Below are positions 13,241-24,091 of a stretch of 64,000 bases of DNA, piece after piece; the stretch's first letter is position 1, and each line of letters starts with the position of its first letter. A program made the translations under genes and the position numbers. The notes under the pieces were generated by a model. That model saw only the letters and a list, made by a program, of their open reading frames with translations, was not told the DNA's origin and made no database searches. Origin of the DNA: Mactromeris polynyma (Eukaryota; Mollusca; Bivalvia; Venerida; Mactridae); NCBI GenBank assembly GCA_032209605.1, contig JASFXZ010000009.1, positions 16,975,553-17,039,552 on the forward strand, given 5' to 3'.

Positions 13241-14192
13241 GTATGTCTAGACTAACTCTCAATGGTGCTTTCTAAACCTAAATCACATACGTAAAAACAG
13301 AAACGTTGGGGTTTGGCTCGGCTATTCCAAGGATTGGGCGGCATTTGTACACAACCCGGCGTCCGCTTGTTTAAAGGTTTTGTTAAAAAGAAAATATTTT
13401 GGCATCTACAGGTAGTATTAAATTAAAAGTTTACCCAAGTTGTGGAATCATTTTCCATGACTCTGATCCCCAATTTGATAGAATTATACCCCTTTGTACT
13501 TTGAAAATCCAGGTTAGTTTTTCATTTGGTGCGATCTGAAACTCAGACGTTTTTTAATCGTTTATTTCAATAAAAATGTATGTACAATACAGAATAATTT
13601 GTCATATCGACAACATATAACTATTTTAGAAATATGATATTTCGTACCATGAAGTATGATTGAAGCTAGTTGAGATGGTTCAAGTCACAGTAGTAACATC
13701 GAATATGTTTATCTACTACGAAACGAAGTAATAGAACAACAAGGTGTATCATATATTCGTCTATGAGGAAAATGAGAAAGTAGTTGGAAAAAATAAGCAA
13801 AATGCAGTTCTACAATACAAGGTTTTCTGTTCGCGAAACAATCTACGAAATATGTACCTTCCACATTATCAATATATGAATGTATGTATATCAATTACGT
13901 ATAAGAGCTTCTTTCAGATAAGTGATAAATTTAGTAAGGATTAAATGCTTCTCTTTTGAAACTCAAACTTAGACTTTACGATGTTAAATGGTCTTATTGC
14001 ACCTATGTTGTTCTAAAAATAAAGATTTTATTAAAAATTGACAACAGAGTACAGAAGGAAACAACAAGTATTCAGACACATTTTGAATCGTTCAGATTTA
14101 ATGAAAACGAAATGCTGGTAAATATACGTTTTGCAAATTTGAAGTAGACTGAAAGTGTTTGTGAATAAGGCCCATGGTAGACACAATACAAC

Positions 14193-14436
14193 ATATGAGC
14201 GCTGCTATGGGATTCACAACCTCTCCGGTAAGTTACACCTTTTCAAGAAAACGCAACTTTTGATGTCACTATGTGCAAGCAGGGAACAATATTTACTCCA
14301 TATGGTCATTTAGTTTTCATACTGCCTATGGGGCAAATATTGCTTACTGTCAGTATATGGTGACGTCACATGTGACGTTTTCTGGAAATGACGTCACTTA
14401 AAGAAGAGGTTAAATACCATACAGCGGCGCTCATAT
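14193..14436. mobile_element. MITE, about 244 bp, TA target site, carries two CREs
   Basis: Terminal inverted repeats ATATGAGCGCTGCTATGG and CCATACAGCGGCGCTCATAT match with few mismatches. Each is bounded by TA, the target duplication typical of Tc1/mariner-type elements. There is no coding capacity, so it is non-autonomous. The interior contains TGACGTCA at 14361-14368 and 14389-14396. Confidence 0.7.
14361..14396. promoter_or_regulatory. Paired CRE palindromes inside the MITE
   Basis: Two perfect TGACGTCA octamers, with a half site (TGTGACGT) between them, lie within 36 bp. TGACGTCA is the consensus for CREB/ATF-type bZIP proteins. Regulatory use is inference. Confidence 0.4.
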
Positions 14437-15585
14437 TAAGGCCAACTTATCAACCACACCACAGAAGTCAACGTTTTCAGTGTTCTGTTATAAATGACCA
14501 TGTAATCAGGGCTTGTGATCACTGAACAAAATACCTTCAAATGTCTTGAAATATGAAGCATGTTTACGTTGTGTGGCGGATTAAATACCAATTTAGCTTC
14601 CTATACAATTGGTGTGTGGGATTGATGTTGGATAAACATCCACGATTAATACTCTAACAAAGTCTTACGGGATTGGAATATAGAATTACATTTCTGTGAC
14701 TTTCATCTCATAAATAATGGCTTCTATATTACATTATTTAACCAAAGGGATATATACGATTTATTTGAATTTAAGGAGACACGTTCTATCCAGCTTGTCT
14801 TCTTCCTGATCCGCCATGTTATCTGTCCACGCAAAGATGTGACATATTGACACTTTCTATCTGAGACTGCAATTTACGGAGACATAAAAGTGATGTATTA
14901 CGCCTGAGCAATGTACTTTTAATCATTCAGAGACATCGTGTTTTGTAGTTCTTGCCGGGAAATATGGTGTAATGAATTGATGCATCTTTCTCATTGCGAG
15001 GGTGTGCGTCTACTAAATCCTTCACTATAATATCGGAACCCTGTTATTCCTGTGAAACCTCAATAATTAGTCCACGTTTGTCCTCAAGAAAGGCGTTCTT
15101 AATTACAAGGCGGTCCGACTATCGAGTGAAAAGTTTGGGAAAATTGGTCTATGACAATACGGTGTTATTAATGAAGTTGTCATAATGTCAAGGTTGTCTG
15201 TAAGCTACTCTTTACATCATGGACTATATTTTGATTATAGCAGGTCTGTTCAGTGCTCTCGAAATTTGAGTCTGTCTGTGTTGCTACTTTTTAATAACCG
15301 TTTGAGGGCGAAATCAGATGATATGGATGTAGCTTTATAAAGCAAATAGATCACAGATAGTAATCCAGACAGCTTCATGTATGACCATATTGCTGAAGGC
15401 GGCATTTAGCTTCCTTGATCATAATTGACATGAAAACACAGAACCGTCAACCCTTAGGAATTATTCAGCCCCTAAGGTTAGATGTGTCATTATATTGATA
15501 CCACCATTAGTGATAAACGACTTTCTATAAATGGGTGTTCATCATTGTAGTAATTAATGAAGTGGTTTTTTTACCTTCCTTTCAG

Positions 15586-15661
15586 GGAACTCTATATGAA
15601 TGTAGAGAAGAGAGAAAACAGATTTGATCCCCGAGGCAGATTCACGACCACTCCAAAGATG
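15586..15661 (+). CDS. Coding exon 2
   Basis: Acceptor TTACCTTCCTTTCAG ends at 15585. The single G completes Leu17, then 25 codons encode residues 18-42 (ELYMNVEKRENRF through TTTPKM). Donor GTAAGA follows at 15662 in phase 0. The DPRGRFTTTPKM stretch and the start of exon 3 read like a conserved, possibly folded segment, unlike the low-complexity remainder. Confidence 0.82.
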
Positions 15662-15747
15662 GTAAGAGGAGATCGCCTACAAATATTCAATCAGGATATA
15701 AAAATGCCCTCAAAATAAAATGTGGGCAGTCTCTGAGATTTTTGGCT

Positions 15748-15830
15748 TAAATGCACTGAAAGAGAGAGAATACGTAACTACAGAGAACGCCACATACACA
15801 CGACAGTGCCTTCCCACGCAGAGCTTCGTG
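15748..15830 (+). repeat. Dispersed repeat, copy 1 (also near 19750-19830)
   Basis: AGAGAGAATA, then CTACAG.GAACGCCACATACA and GACA.TGCCT.CCC are shared, in the same order and orientation, with 19750-19830 in intron 4. Element class unknown. Confidence 0.55.
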
Positions 15831-15856
15831 TCTGAGAAAAATGTAATATTTAAAGA

Positions 15857-15897
15857 TGACGTCATGTTTTCACATTATGACGTCATATTTTCACATT
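15857..15897. promoter_or_regulatory. Two CRE palindromes in a 21-bp direct repeat
   Basis: TGACGTCAT.TTTTCACATTA occurs twice at exactly 21-base spacing (TGACGTCA at 15857-15864 and 15878-15885), about two helical turns apart. A bZIP-binding module is plausible. Function is inferred. Confidence 0.35.
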
Positions 15898-16937
15898 AAT
15901 TGTAACAGCTAGTTGTAACATTTCAGTAACATAATTATTTATGATTCAGCGGCGAGTAGAAGCAAAATAATTCCCGCTAAACATTGAGACAGCCCCTTTT
16001 CGTAAGAAAACTAATAATATACATTTATTTGTAAAATATTATTTTATCTGCAAACATATTAGCTGTAGATATATGTAAAAAATGATTATTGCTGCTTTGT
16101 AAAAAACCCTTTTCGGTGTTCAATATGCAAATAAATGTATCTATCTATCTATTAACTTTGTGAAACTAGGACATTTTTGTAGATCTAGTTTTGATTACCA
16201 TATTAAAAGTGCTGTAATTCTCTAAAAAATTTGTCGTTTTGCAATACTATCCCTGCGTTCAGAAATGTTTATAACTTAATTTCACTCAGATATGTCTTTT
16301 GGGCCAAAAATCACATCTTATTTTTTCATTGATCTCAGAAATATCTCAATTTCTCCCTGATGTGTCATTTGGGCAAAAAATCTCAGAGAATGACACCAAT
16401 CTCATCATTGCTTGTAAAGCAATGTCTCTTCATGTCAAGTCAACAGTGCACCAAGTCAAATACCGATCATCTAATTCTAGTAAACGATTTGTTTGGGTTA
16501 CGATCAGTGAATAAATCCAGGACGAAATGAAATCTACAGATAATTATTAATTCAGATCTTGTCAATATACCGATAACATGAATACCTGTATGTAACTTGG
16601 TTATGTTTATCGATGAATCATAAGTTTATTTATCTTTGTTAATGTCACTTCACAGCGGTCATTAAAACAGCATATTCCAAGTTCTTTGTTTTCAGAGGAA
16701 GTTATTCAATGCTGCTTGACATTTTTCAAATTCCCCTAAAAACTTCACAATAACTATATATAACTATGTCTGTGCATAATTGCCGAGAGAGGGCAGGGTG
16801 TTAAGGGATAAAGGGACTCCCGATCCAAGGAGAATGTATTCTTGTACCGCCGATTTCTGTTTGGTAACCTATGAAGAGTCATAGATAGTGATCTATATAA
16901 GCTGTAAACTTGTTTTACAACCGATTAAATATAATTA

Positions 16938-17104
16938 CAGTAAAACCTCAATAAAAAGACCACCTCAAAAATCTAAGACCACAATTATCATGTCAATTTT
17001 CACGGTTTTGCTATTTATTCAACCTCAATATTAAGACCACCTCAATAAGAAGACCAGTCAGTTTCCCGGATCCCAAGGGTGGTCTTATTATTGAGGTTTC
17101 ACTG
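16938..17104. mobile_element. MITE with CAGTAAAACCTC terminal repeats (167 bp)
   Basis: Left end CAGTAAAACCTCAATA and right end TATTGAGGTTTCACTG are inverted repeats with one mismatch. TA precedes the left end, and TT stands where the right TA is expected. CAGT-starting ends with a TA target resemble pogo/Tc1-type elements. Related copies are at 23258-23911 and 63750-63973. Confidence 0.75.
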
Positions 17105-17554
17105 TTCGTCTTAAATAAAAATGCCGACATTAAAACATGTTCTACTACATTATGAAAACATCGATGCTTTTGTTCGTACAGTCAGTTTGGCATTTAATAA
17201 TTTAAAAAATGGACAATTAAAATAGTTATAATGCATTCTCACATCATCAAAGTAAGCAAACTACATCTTGCAATACATCTACATAAACATTATATAAACA
17301 TAATTCCATCTTTTAAACGAAGAATGTAAATTGTGGATTTATTTTATAATCACGTTCTATTGACTATTTTTCGAGATTTTAACATATTCCGGATTAATAG
17401 ATAAAACATGGAACAGACAGAAAATGAGATTATGGAAGAAAAAATGAAATGTTCTTGGAAACGTACGAACCTGCTTAGTTACCATAATACAACGTCATGG
17501 TTACTACATAATCATTCGTTACAAATGCATGTACATTGTAAATATTGATTTTAG

Positions 17555-17671
17555 CACAAGTATGACTTCCTATACAAGGTGCTGGACTCCACAGTTCTGG
17601 AGACAAAGCACCGGAAGTCCAGATATGGTCAACGAAAAGACGAGACTAGCAGACCCAAGACCTCAGTCAAG
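17555..17671 (+). CDS. Coding exon 3
   Basis: Acceptor GATTTTAG at 17554; 39 codons in phase 0 to donor GTATGA at 17672. Encodes residues 43-81, beginning HKYDFLYKVLDSTVLETKHR and ending in a Lys/Arg/Thr/Ser-rich segment (RPKTSVK). The first 20 residues look ordered and carry aromatic and hydrophobic positions that are absent from the giant repeats. Confidence 0.83.
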
Positions 17672-18246
17672 GTATGATATGTATTTATTTTTTTCTCCAG
17701 TGTGGTAAACGTGTGTTTTGTTGTGATGGACTTTTTCTAAAGTGGTTCGGGTAATCATGGTTCAACCAGTCTTCCGAACCAGTACTGACAGTTTCGTTTG
17801 CAATTCAATTGGTAAACTTTCCAAACCGTAACAAAGGTGGAAGAGAAATGACTTTGGTTTTATAATAATAATTAAAATAGTAACAGAGCTCATACATTTC
17901 AGCCAGGAATCGAACCTACGACCAGATTGATAGTCGAGTACTCTACTGATTGAGCTAACCATGCCGACTGCGAAAGTCAAAGTTTCACTTTTTAGTCTCG
18001 AGCGTTATTTCAAGACAATACTAACTCAAATTCCTTCAAACCATTTCTAGAAACTTAATACGTACTTTTTCTTGTCAGTCAATGAGTTACATCCAGGGAT
18101 TTACGTAAAAAAAGCAGTGAAAATGGTCTTGCGCCAAATCCTCCTATCCGCAGATTGTGTGCTTATTTAGTTTGCTTAATTTACTCGCACTTATTATTGA
18201 AAACTGTAGTCACTGTTGTTTTCATATACATTAATTTCATATATAG
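17672..18246 (+). other. Intron 3
   Basis: 575-bp intron, GTATGA to TATATAG. It contains a tRNA-like SINE head on the minus strand at 17900-17967. Confidence 0.78.
17900..17967 (-). mobile_element. tRNA-like SINE head (family B)
   Basis: On the minus strand, GGCATGGTTAGCTCAATCAG, then TAGAG, and a B box GTAGGTTCGATTCCTGG. The A-box and B-box spacing is that of a tRNA, but the anticodon stem is mispaired and the acceptor stem is imperfect. I therefore call it a tRNA-derived repeat and not a functional tRNA gene. Confidence 0.55.
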
Positions 18247-18404
18247 TCACCAGAAAGATCCAAAACTGCCCGAAAATCCTCAGAGCGGGCCAAGTCCAGT
18301 TTGGTTCGATCTTCGGTGAGTCCGAAACGTGACAGACGAAGTGCGAGACGAGTTGTCTCCCCTGGTCCTCCCAATTCTGGTAAAAGACGCAGCAAGGAAC
18401 AAAG
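18247..18404 (+). CDS. Coding exon 4, basic Ser/Arg-rich
   Basis: Acceptor TATATAG at 18246; 52 codons plus AG, donor GTATGT at 18405. AG plus the first A of exon 5 makes Arg134. Residues 82-133 are strongly basic and rich in Ser-Pro (SPERSK, SVSPKRDRR, VVSPGPP, GKRRSKEQ). They look disordered, with possible proline-directed phosphorylation sites. Such basic Ser-Pro-rich stretches commonly bind microtubules or nucleic acid. That role is inference here. Confidence 0.83.
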
Positions 18405-20088
18405 GTATGTTCTGGGCAGTCTTGTACTTGCTTTTTAAAAAAAAGAGAGTTATTTAACTCAACTAAAGCGAGAACGGAAATGCGTTCATTGGAAAGTAGA
18501 TAAAACATATCCAGGCTTATAAGTTTCAATCTATTGGAATATATAAGACCAAAGAACAAAATTATATACTCTTATTATTATTTTTCAAATTTGTTTCATT
18601 TTTAAATGTTTTACATATCTATTTGTAGAAGAGTTAGGAATAGACGGTTGATGTGATAAATGATGAGTCTTTCAGAATGCAGTAACGTTAAGTGTAAAAT
18701 AGTTTTATCACGTACAAAAATTGAAAGACCACCAAGTTGTTGCTCGCATAAGGCGTGTTTGAATCAATTACGAAATTCAGAATATATAAAGTAACCAATC
18801 TTTGGTTGATAACAAATTCATCGTTATAAGACCAACATAACTTGGTTATGTACACATTTCCATAGCAAACTTATAAATGTTATTTTCGCACATAGTGACG
18901 ATATCTCTGCGTGTTGTTTAAATAGTGCAGAACATGTGAAGTTTAACAAGAACACGAAAACATATTTGAACGTATTAGAAAAATCAGACAACATGTACAA
19001 AAAACACGTTGACTGGTCATTTAAATAAGGACTGACTGGTAACCGTGGCAACTACAAATAGAGACAGTCATTACAATAAAATAATGATACCAAAGTCGAC
19101 CCGCCGTCCCGATGTATCAAGGCATTTTGTACATACATTTGATACTTATGAAATTCCAAATATTTGTCACAAAGCTCATTTGTAAACAAATATACATAGG
19201 ATAGTACATAGAGGGCGTATTAAATAAATACTTCAAACACTTGAACAAACAATTAAGAACACTATAACCATTATAAGTACTGATATATTGACACTAAGAC
19301 GGTGTTTAAACACTAGAATAAACTTATACAAACATATTAGAACAACAAAATATACAGTTCCCATCGATATGTTATACTGAATATTTTTCATATTATATCC
19401 TTTTTTAAAGAAATTGTTATAGCCGTATAAATTACTTTATTTTATAGCTTAAAAATATGCCGAAACATTTTGGGTTCAGTGAAAATAATAAGACCTGATT
19501 TTAATGAATTATTTAAGCCATAAATCTGAAGTTACCTATTAACATTTTTACTTCAGAATAACCTCCCATCATTAATAGCAAAACCAGCTTTGAACGTTTA
19601 AATAACAATTTTAGACAAAAGTAAAAACTTAGATTGAGCATAATATGAGATATTACATAGAACTAGAGATACCCATATTCTATCAAACAAGACTGCATGT
19701 TTGTATTCATAAATGTTGTGTCCTGTATTTAATACATAATCCACCTTTGAATAAGAAAGAGAGAATAAGTTGCTACAGGGAACGCCACATACAAAAGACA
19801 ATGCCTCCCCTTACAGGCATCCGGGAAAATAACAGCCCATAACACATCAGGCATTTTATGAGGTACAAGGGTAAATATGCAATGGAACAGGGGTGCAAGG
19901 AATGGCCAGGCCGACCTTAAGTGACAACTTAGGAGAATTAATGAGAATAAACAGTGGGGAAGAGGCGAAGTCGACTTCGTTTTGAATCGATCAAATTATG
20001 TATAACATAAGTTAACACACTAGGTCAGATCATCTACAATTATATCACACCCCATGCTCACTTTTACATATCATCGTTGCAATTTTAG
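18405..20088 (+). other. Intron 4
   Basis: 1.7-kb AT-rich intron, GTATGT to AATTTTAG. It contains the second copy of a dispersed repeat near 19750-19830. No other feature recognised. Confidence 0.75.
19750..19830 (+). repeat. Dispersed repeat, copy 2
   Basis: Shares GAACGCCACATACA and flanking blocks with 15748-15830. The downstream halves diverge. Confidence 0.55.
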
Positions 20089-20207
20089 ATCAACATCACG
20101 AGACGCTAAACAAACAAAGGCAGGGCGTAGTTTTCCAAGATCGGATGCTAAATTGGACGAGTCTCAAATGTCATATTCCCCAGAAGCCAGTGCAAGGGCC
20201 TCCCATG
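20089..20207 (+). CDS. Coding exon 5
   Basis: Acceptor AATTTTAG at 20088. The first A completes Arg134, then 39 codons (residues 135-173: STSRDAKQTKAGRSF through EASARASH) and a final G that joins AC of exon 6 as Asp174. Donor GTAGGT at 20208. Low-complexity and basic, with one SPEAS site. Confidence 0.82.
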
Positions 20208-21185
20208 GTAGGTCGAAATCATCATTTTGCTAATAATTTTGTAAAAACGTTAATAACATTATAAACAAGTACAACAATCTATATTTTGTTTAGCTGAAGC
20301 ACGAACGTTAGTATTTCATCTTGATGAAGAATTGTTGCTATACAAACTGCCCAAAGACATCTTATGAAAGATCATTTATCATATAACAAGCTAAATCGTC
20401 ATTAGAAAATAACAGTATCAGTGATGTTGACGTACAATGGTGCATCAGTCTATATTATATTACAACCATTTATTACGTCTAATATTTTCAATAAGAATGT
20501 GTACAATGAAAATCAACTAATTGGAGCTGAAAAACCTTATCAAATAATACAATTTACTGTTAATATCTTCCGCAATTAAATATTGAAAATAATATAACTA
20601 AAGGCCAACCGTTTAATATTCTTCTCCCAGTAGGAGGGACTTTAAGCATTAAATTCTATTAGAAACTCATTCTTAAGCCAAAGTTAAGCTTATCAGTCAA
20701 GCTGGCTTGTTCCTGGTTTGTTTAAATAAGATTATAAGTCGCAATAAAGTCAAAAGTCAACCGCATAGTTTAATTCTCTGTGATCAGCGGAATTAATATC
20801 ACATCGCGAAATAACTCGCATCTTGGTTATTTATATCTGGTTGACATTTACTGGGAATATGCCGGTTGCATGAGCAACTGATTAAGTTGAATAACGAACA
20901 TTCATGTATTGAGATTTCAACATTTAGGTCAAATTCACTGAGCCACTATTCCAATTGGTCACTCCAGGTTTCTGCAACTTATACATTTAATTTTAGCATA
21001 ATTTTTGTACAAGCATTATGCTTGAAGTTTGGATTTTCAAACCTTAAAGTAGTGGTCAGTCTGTTTGAGTTTAAACGAATCCAGTTAATTTATATTACAG
21101 CGTATGTGTTTTGAAAACAAATGTAGGAGATTATAAAAAGTGACCAATACGTATTTAAGTGTGTACTATAAATATTTACCTCCAG
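20208..21185 (+). other. Intron 5
   Basis: 978-bp AT-rich intron, GTAGGT to ACCTCCAG. I see nothing recognisable in it. Confidence 0.75.
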
Positions 21186-21307
21186 ACAATTCCTCAGTCT
21201 CGCCAGCAAGAAAACCTCTGATTTCACCACGACTAGCAGACACCACAAGACGTGTTGTGTTACATCGAGAATATGATCGTCTCACAAACTACGCCAATGA
21301 TATATTT
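21186..21307 (+). CDS. Coding exon 6
   Basis: Acceptor TTTACCTCCAG at 21185. AC completes Asp174, then 40 codons (residues 175-214) and donor GTAAGC in phase 0. Begins NSSVSPARKPLISPRLAD and ends HREYDRLTNYANDIF. The second half starts the more ordered-looking block that continues into exon 7. Confidence 0.83.
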
Positions 21308-21895
21308 GTAAGCAAATGTTATACAGTGCATTCTCTCTTTAACTGGATCACGGACCTTTACTAAATTACTCTTTGTACGTTCTGAGTATCATGTGGACCA
21401 GTATTTAACGTTTCTGATCACAAACTAATCGCGAACTGCCTACTTCTGAATAACATGAGATCAGTCACCGATATGTTTAATTATTCATGCGGCCCCTTTT
21501 TATATGTATACATACCGAGTTACCTGCGATAATGACGTTTAATTGAAGCAAGCGGGAGTAACGGCGTAAGAAAACAAACGTCTGACCAAATACTCATACT
21601 TGGCGGCCATCTTAGCGGCCATCTTGAATTTCTCAAAACGTACCACGATGTCACGTGTCTACCCAATGTTTTAGGAAACATCAAACATTCAGCTTCACAA
21701 TGATATATAAAATGAATCCGTGGACCCTTTTTGCACACGGGACGTCTTCAGGGACTGGAGTAGAAACCCAGTTGTACATGATATAGACTGACGTAAATAT
21801 GATAAATTGATGTTGCTTTCGACCAAACCGTACAGAATACGTTACTTTGGCTACATTCAATTCAACTTTATGTTATGTTTTTTTACGTTACATAG
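21308..21895 (+). other. Intron 6
   Basis: 588-bp intron, GTAAGC to TTACATAG. It contains a doubled YY1-like motif at 21603-21625. Confidence 0.77.
21603..21625 (-). promoter_or_regulatory. Two tandem YY1-like sites
   Basis: GCGGCCATCTT occurs twice, 12 bases apart. The minus strand reads AAGATGGCCGC twice, close to the known YY1 consensus with its CCAT/ATGG core. Position inside an intron allows an enhancer, an internal promoter, or just a repeat remnant. Confidence 0.3.
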
Positions 21896-22040
21896 CAAGA
21901 CATCCCTCTACAAGAGGTACAGGTCATACATCGATACAGACCATCCTGTCATGACGTAGCACCGAGATATCAAGGATTCAGTCGACATGTTGGATCAATA
22001 CTTAAATCCAAAGACTTTGTTGACTACTACAATAAAGAAG
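21896..22040 (+). CDS. Coding exon 7, most ordered-looking segment
   Basis: Acceptor TTTTTTTACGTTACATAG at 21895; 48 codons (residues 215-262) plus a final G that joins CG of exon 8 as Ala263. Donor GTAAAA. Contains HRYRPSCHDVAPRYQGFSRH and KSKDFVDYYNKE, rich in aromatic, His and Gly positions and not low-complexity. It is the best candidate for a conserved motif useful in homology searches. Family not recognised. Confidence 0.84.
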
Positions 22041-23175
22041 GTAAAATATCAAGCCTTTGGGCGATATACAGGCTTACTTATTACCGGTTTCATATATTGT
22101 ATGTGAGAACGGTTGTGAACAAACTATGACAGGCCTTTTTTCTGTCCATTTTGGGAAAAAGACCCTAAATAAATTGGGAAAATTTGCTTATTTGGGAAAA
22201 CCGGGCTTTAATCGCTTCAACTCCAATTTTGGGATTTTTTGTATTTAAAATAACAGGCTTTTCATATCTACATTTTATATAAACAAGCACAATCTAATCT
22301 ACATTTCTTATACACACACATTGTCCACCTTCATTCAATTTTATGGACACAAGGGACAATAATGGCCAGAGTTATTCAAACAGCTTCAAGATATGTCAGG
22401 TCGCTCCAGTAGACGATTTTTCGTATGTGCTTCTGATTGGGATTTTTTTTCTGATTGAGAAAAAGCAAATATTGGTCTTTGGGAATGGGTCAGATAGTCA
22501 GACCCGTGGGGTCTGACCCGTGGGAACTATAGAAAAGGCCTGTATGATGTTGTCAGTCAATGTAAATATGTTTTGGATGATTTTGTCCTACATATATATT
22601 GGACATTAAAACGATATTCTCAACGTATTGTGAATCCTCTATTAGAGGACAGCAGTTTTATATTTTTGCAACAATTTTAATAAGTCGTAAATATGGTTAC
22701 AACGCAGGTAGACGAACTCTTATGTAAATGGTAATGATATAACACTGTCGTGTCGTATGTAAAAAAATCAACGTTATATAATGTGCGTGATTTACGCCCA
22801 TACAAATTCACCATCGCCTTTGTGTTTACTGACAGCAAATACTGTCTAGAAATGGTAATTATATTAATTATAGCATGCAGTGAGTATTATTGTCTCATTA
22901 TTTAATCTGTCCATTATCATTTAATGTGATGTTTACTGAGTGTATGACGTATCTGCTAACAAACAAATAACATCAGTTTTCCCCCCAGAAGGCAATTTGC
23001 GTATTTGCTTATTACTTGCGACATTAAATCAGTTGCTAGGAGACCAGATGTATTATTATAATAGTTGAAATCACTAATATTTATTCGATCTACATGTTCC
23101 CAAATGGAAACAATGTTATATATAAATTGTATTACGCTTTTTGTCTGAACATTGAATAGTGTGTTTATATTCCAG
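22041..23175 (+). other. Intron 7
   Basis: 1.1-kb intron, GTAAAA to ATTCCAG. It contains a possible short-terminal-repeat element at 22067-22546. Confidence 0.75.
22067..22546. mobile_element. Possible non-autonomous element with short inverted ends
   Basis: ATACAGGC near the left end and GGCCTGTAT near the right end form a short inverted pair about 480 bp apart. The interior includes GGGAAAA-rich blocks and a direct repeat of GTCTGACCCGTGGG. The terminal repeat is only 8-9 bp, so support is weak. Confidence 0.3.
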
Positions 23176-23231
23176 CGTTATCTCAGAGTGAACTCACTCC
23201 ACAGAGACAGCAGAAGACAAGATCAGTGAAG
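23176..23231 (+). CDS. Coding exon 8
   Basis: Acceptor TTTATATTCCAG at 23175. CG completes Ala263, then 18 codons (LSQSELTPQRQQKTRSVK, residues 264-281), ending in phase 0 at donor GTAATT. The other two frames contain stops, so this reading is forced. Because it ends in phase 0 it can join either exon 9 or, directly, exon 10 in an alternative frame. Confidence 0.82.
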
Positions 23232-23257
23232 GTAATTACAAGGTTACCATATGTAGA

Positions 23258-23911
23258 CAGTAAAACTTCAATTACTTGACCACCAACTTAATCAGATTTG
23301 TACATGTTACATATTTACGGCGCAGACTAATGTACCAGTCAGTTGAATCGGGACAATTCTAAATTAGTGCTCGATAAAGCTCTCGTGTCGCTAGCCATAC
23401 ACGTGGTGCCAGAGTTACCCATACTTCTGCTATAACGTATAAACTTGGTGTGGTAGAGGTAATATATGGGCAGAAAACGTTCAAGATATTCATGCAAAAT
23501 TGAGCTGCCCCACCCTCATGAAGGCTAATTGCTATGGAGATAAGAAAAACAAACGTTCCAGACATAATGATTTGAACTTCATATAATTAAATATTTATCA
23601 ATTGAAATTTCATCAAAATCCTTGTATAAATTAGATTTGTTACTGCAATAAATCCACACAATTCTGGAACAACCCTCGTACATATGCATTGATTGAATGT
23701 ATTTTAACACGAAGACTTTTGAAAGACGGAATGAATCTTTAGAATTAAAAAAAATCTTTGATGAAACGAAAGTACGCTTACTAGATTGAACTATAGTTGT
23801 AATAACACATAATGTGGTATACATTGTATTTTGGACAGCATGTATTTATTTAACTGTACGATCATTGGCTACACACTCATGTCCATCATACAAGTGATTG
23901 AAGTTTTACTG
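23258..23911. mobile_element. CAGTAAAAC-family MITE, 654 bp
   Basis: Left end CAGTAAAACTTCAATTACTT and right end AAGTGATTGAAGTTTTACTG are inverted repeats of 21 bp with one mismatch. TA follows the right end. The termini belong to the same family as 16938-17104. No coding capacity is evident. Open frames inside (for example 23579-23824 minus) are short and featureless. Confidence 0.72.
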
Positions 23912-24091
23912 TATTCTGCGGTGGCTAAATCATATAAAACATGTATCGTTTGTAAAGTATAAAGTCAAACTCACATTTTTAATACATTAAAACTTTCCAT
24001 GGTTAACTGATATCATCAATTATTTAGATTTGACTTTAATACCCACATCATCCTCTTGTATTAGATAAGGAAAATAGAAAAGGGAAATATA

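Larger units (their letters stand above)
11053..15585 (+). other. Intron 1
   Basis: 4.5-kb intron, GTAAGT to TTTCAG. It contains a SINE-like copy at 13040-13240 and a TA-flanked MITE at 14193-14436 carrying two CRE palindromes. The remainder is AT-rich, and I see no further exon in it. Confidence 0.75.
15662..17554 (+). other. Intron 2
   Basis: 1.9-kb intron, GTAAGA to GATTTTAG. It holds a dispersed repeat near 15750-15830, a 21-bp direct repeat with two CREs at 15857-15897, TTTTGGGCC-type dispersed repeat ends near 16287-16400, and a MITE at 16938-17104. Confidence 0.75.

Noticed and set aside
17900..17967. Functional tRNA gene on the minus strand
   Set aside because: A and B boxes are present, but the anticodon stem is mispaired and the acceptor stem has mismatches. 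A SINE head or tRNA pseudogene fits better.
18194..18559. 121-codon minus-strand frame
   Set aside because: It lies opposite exon 4 and reflects that exon's composition. There are no recognisable motifs.
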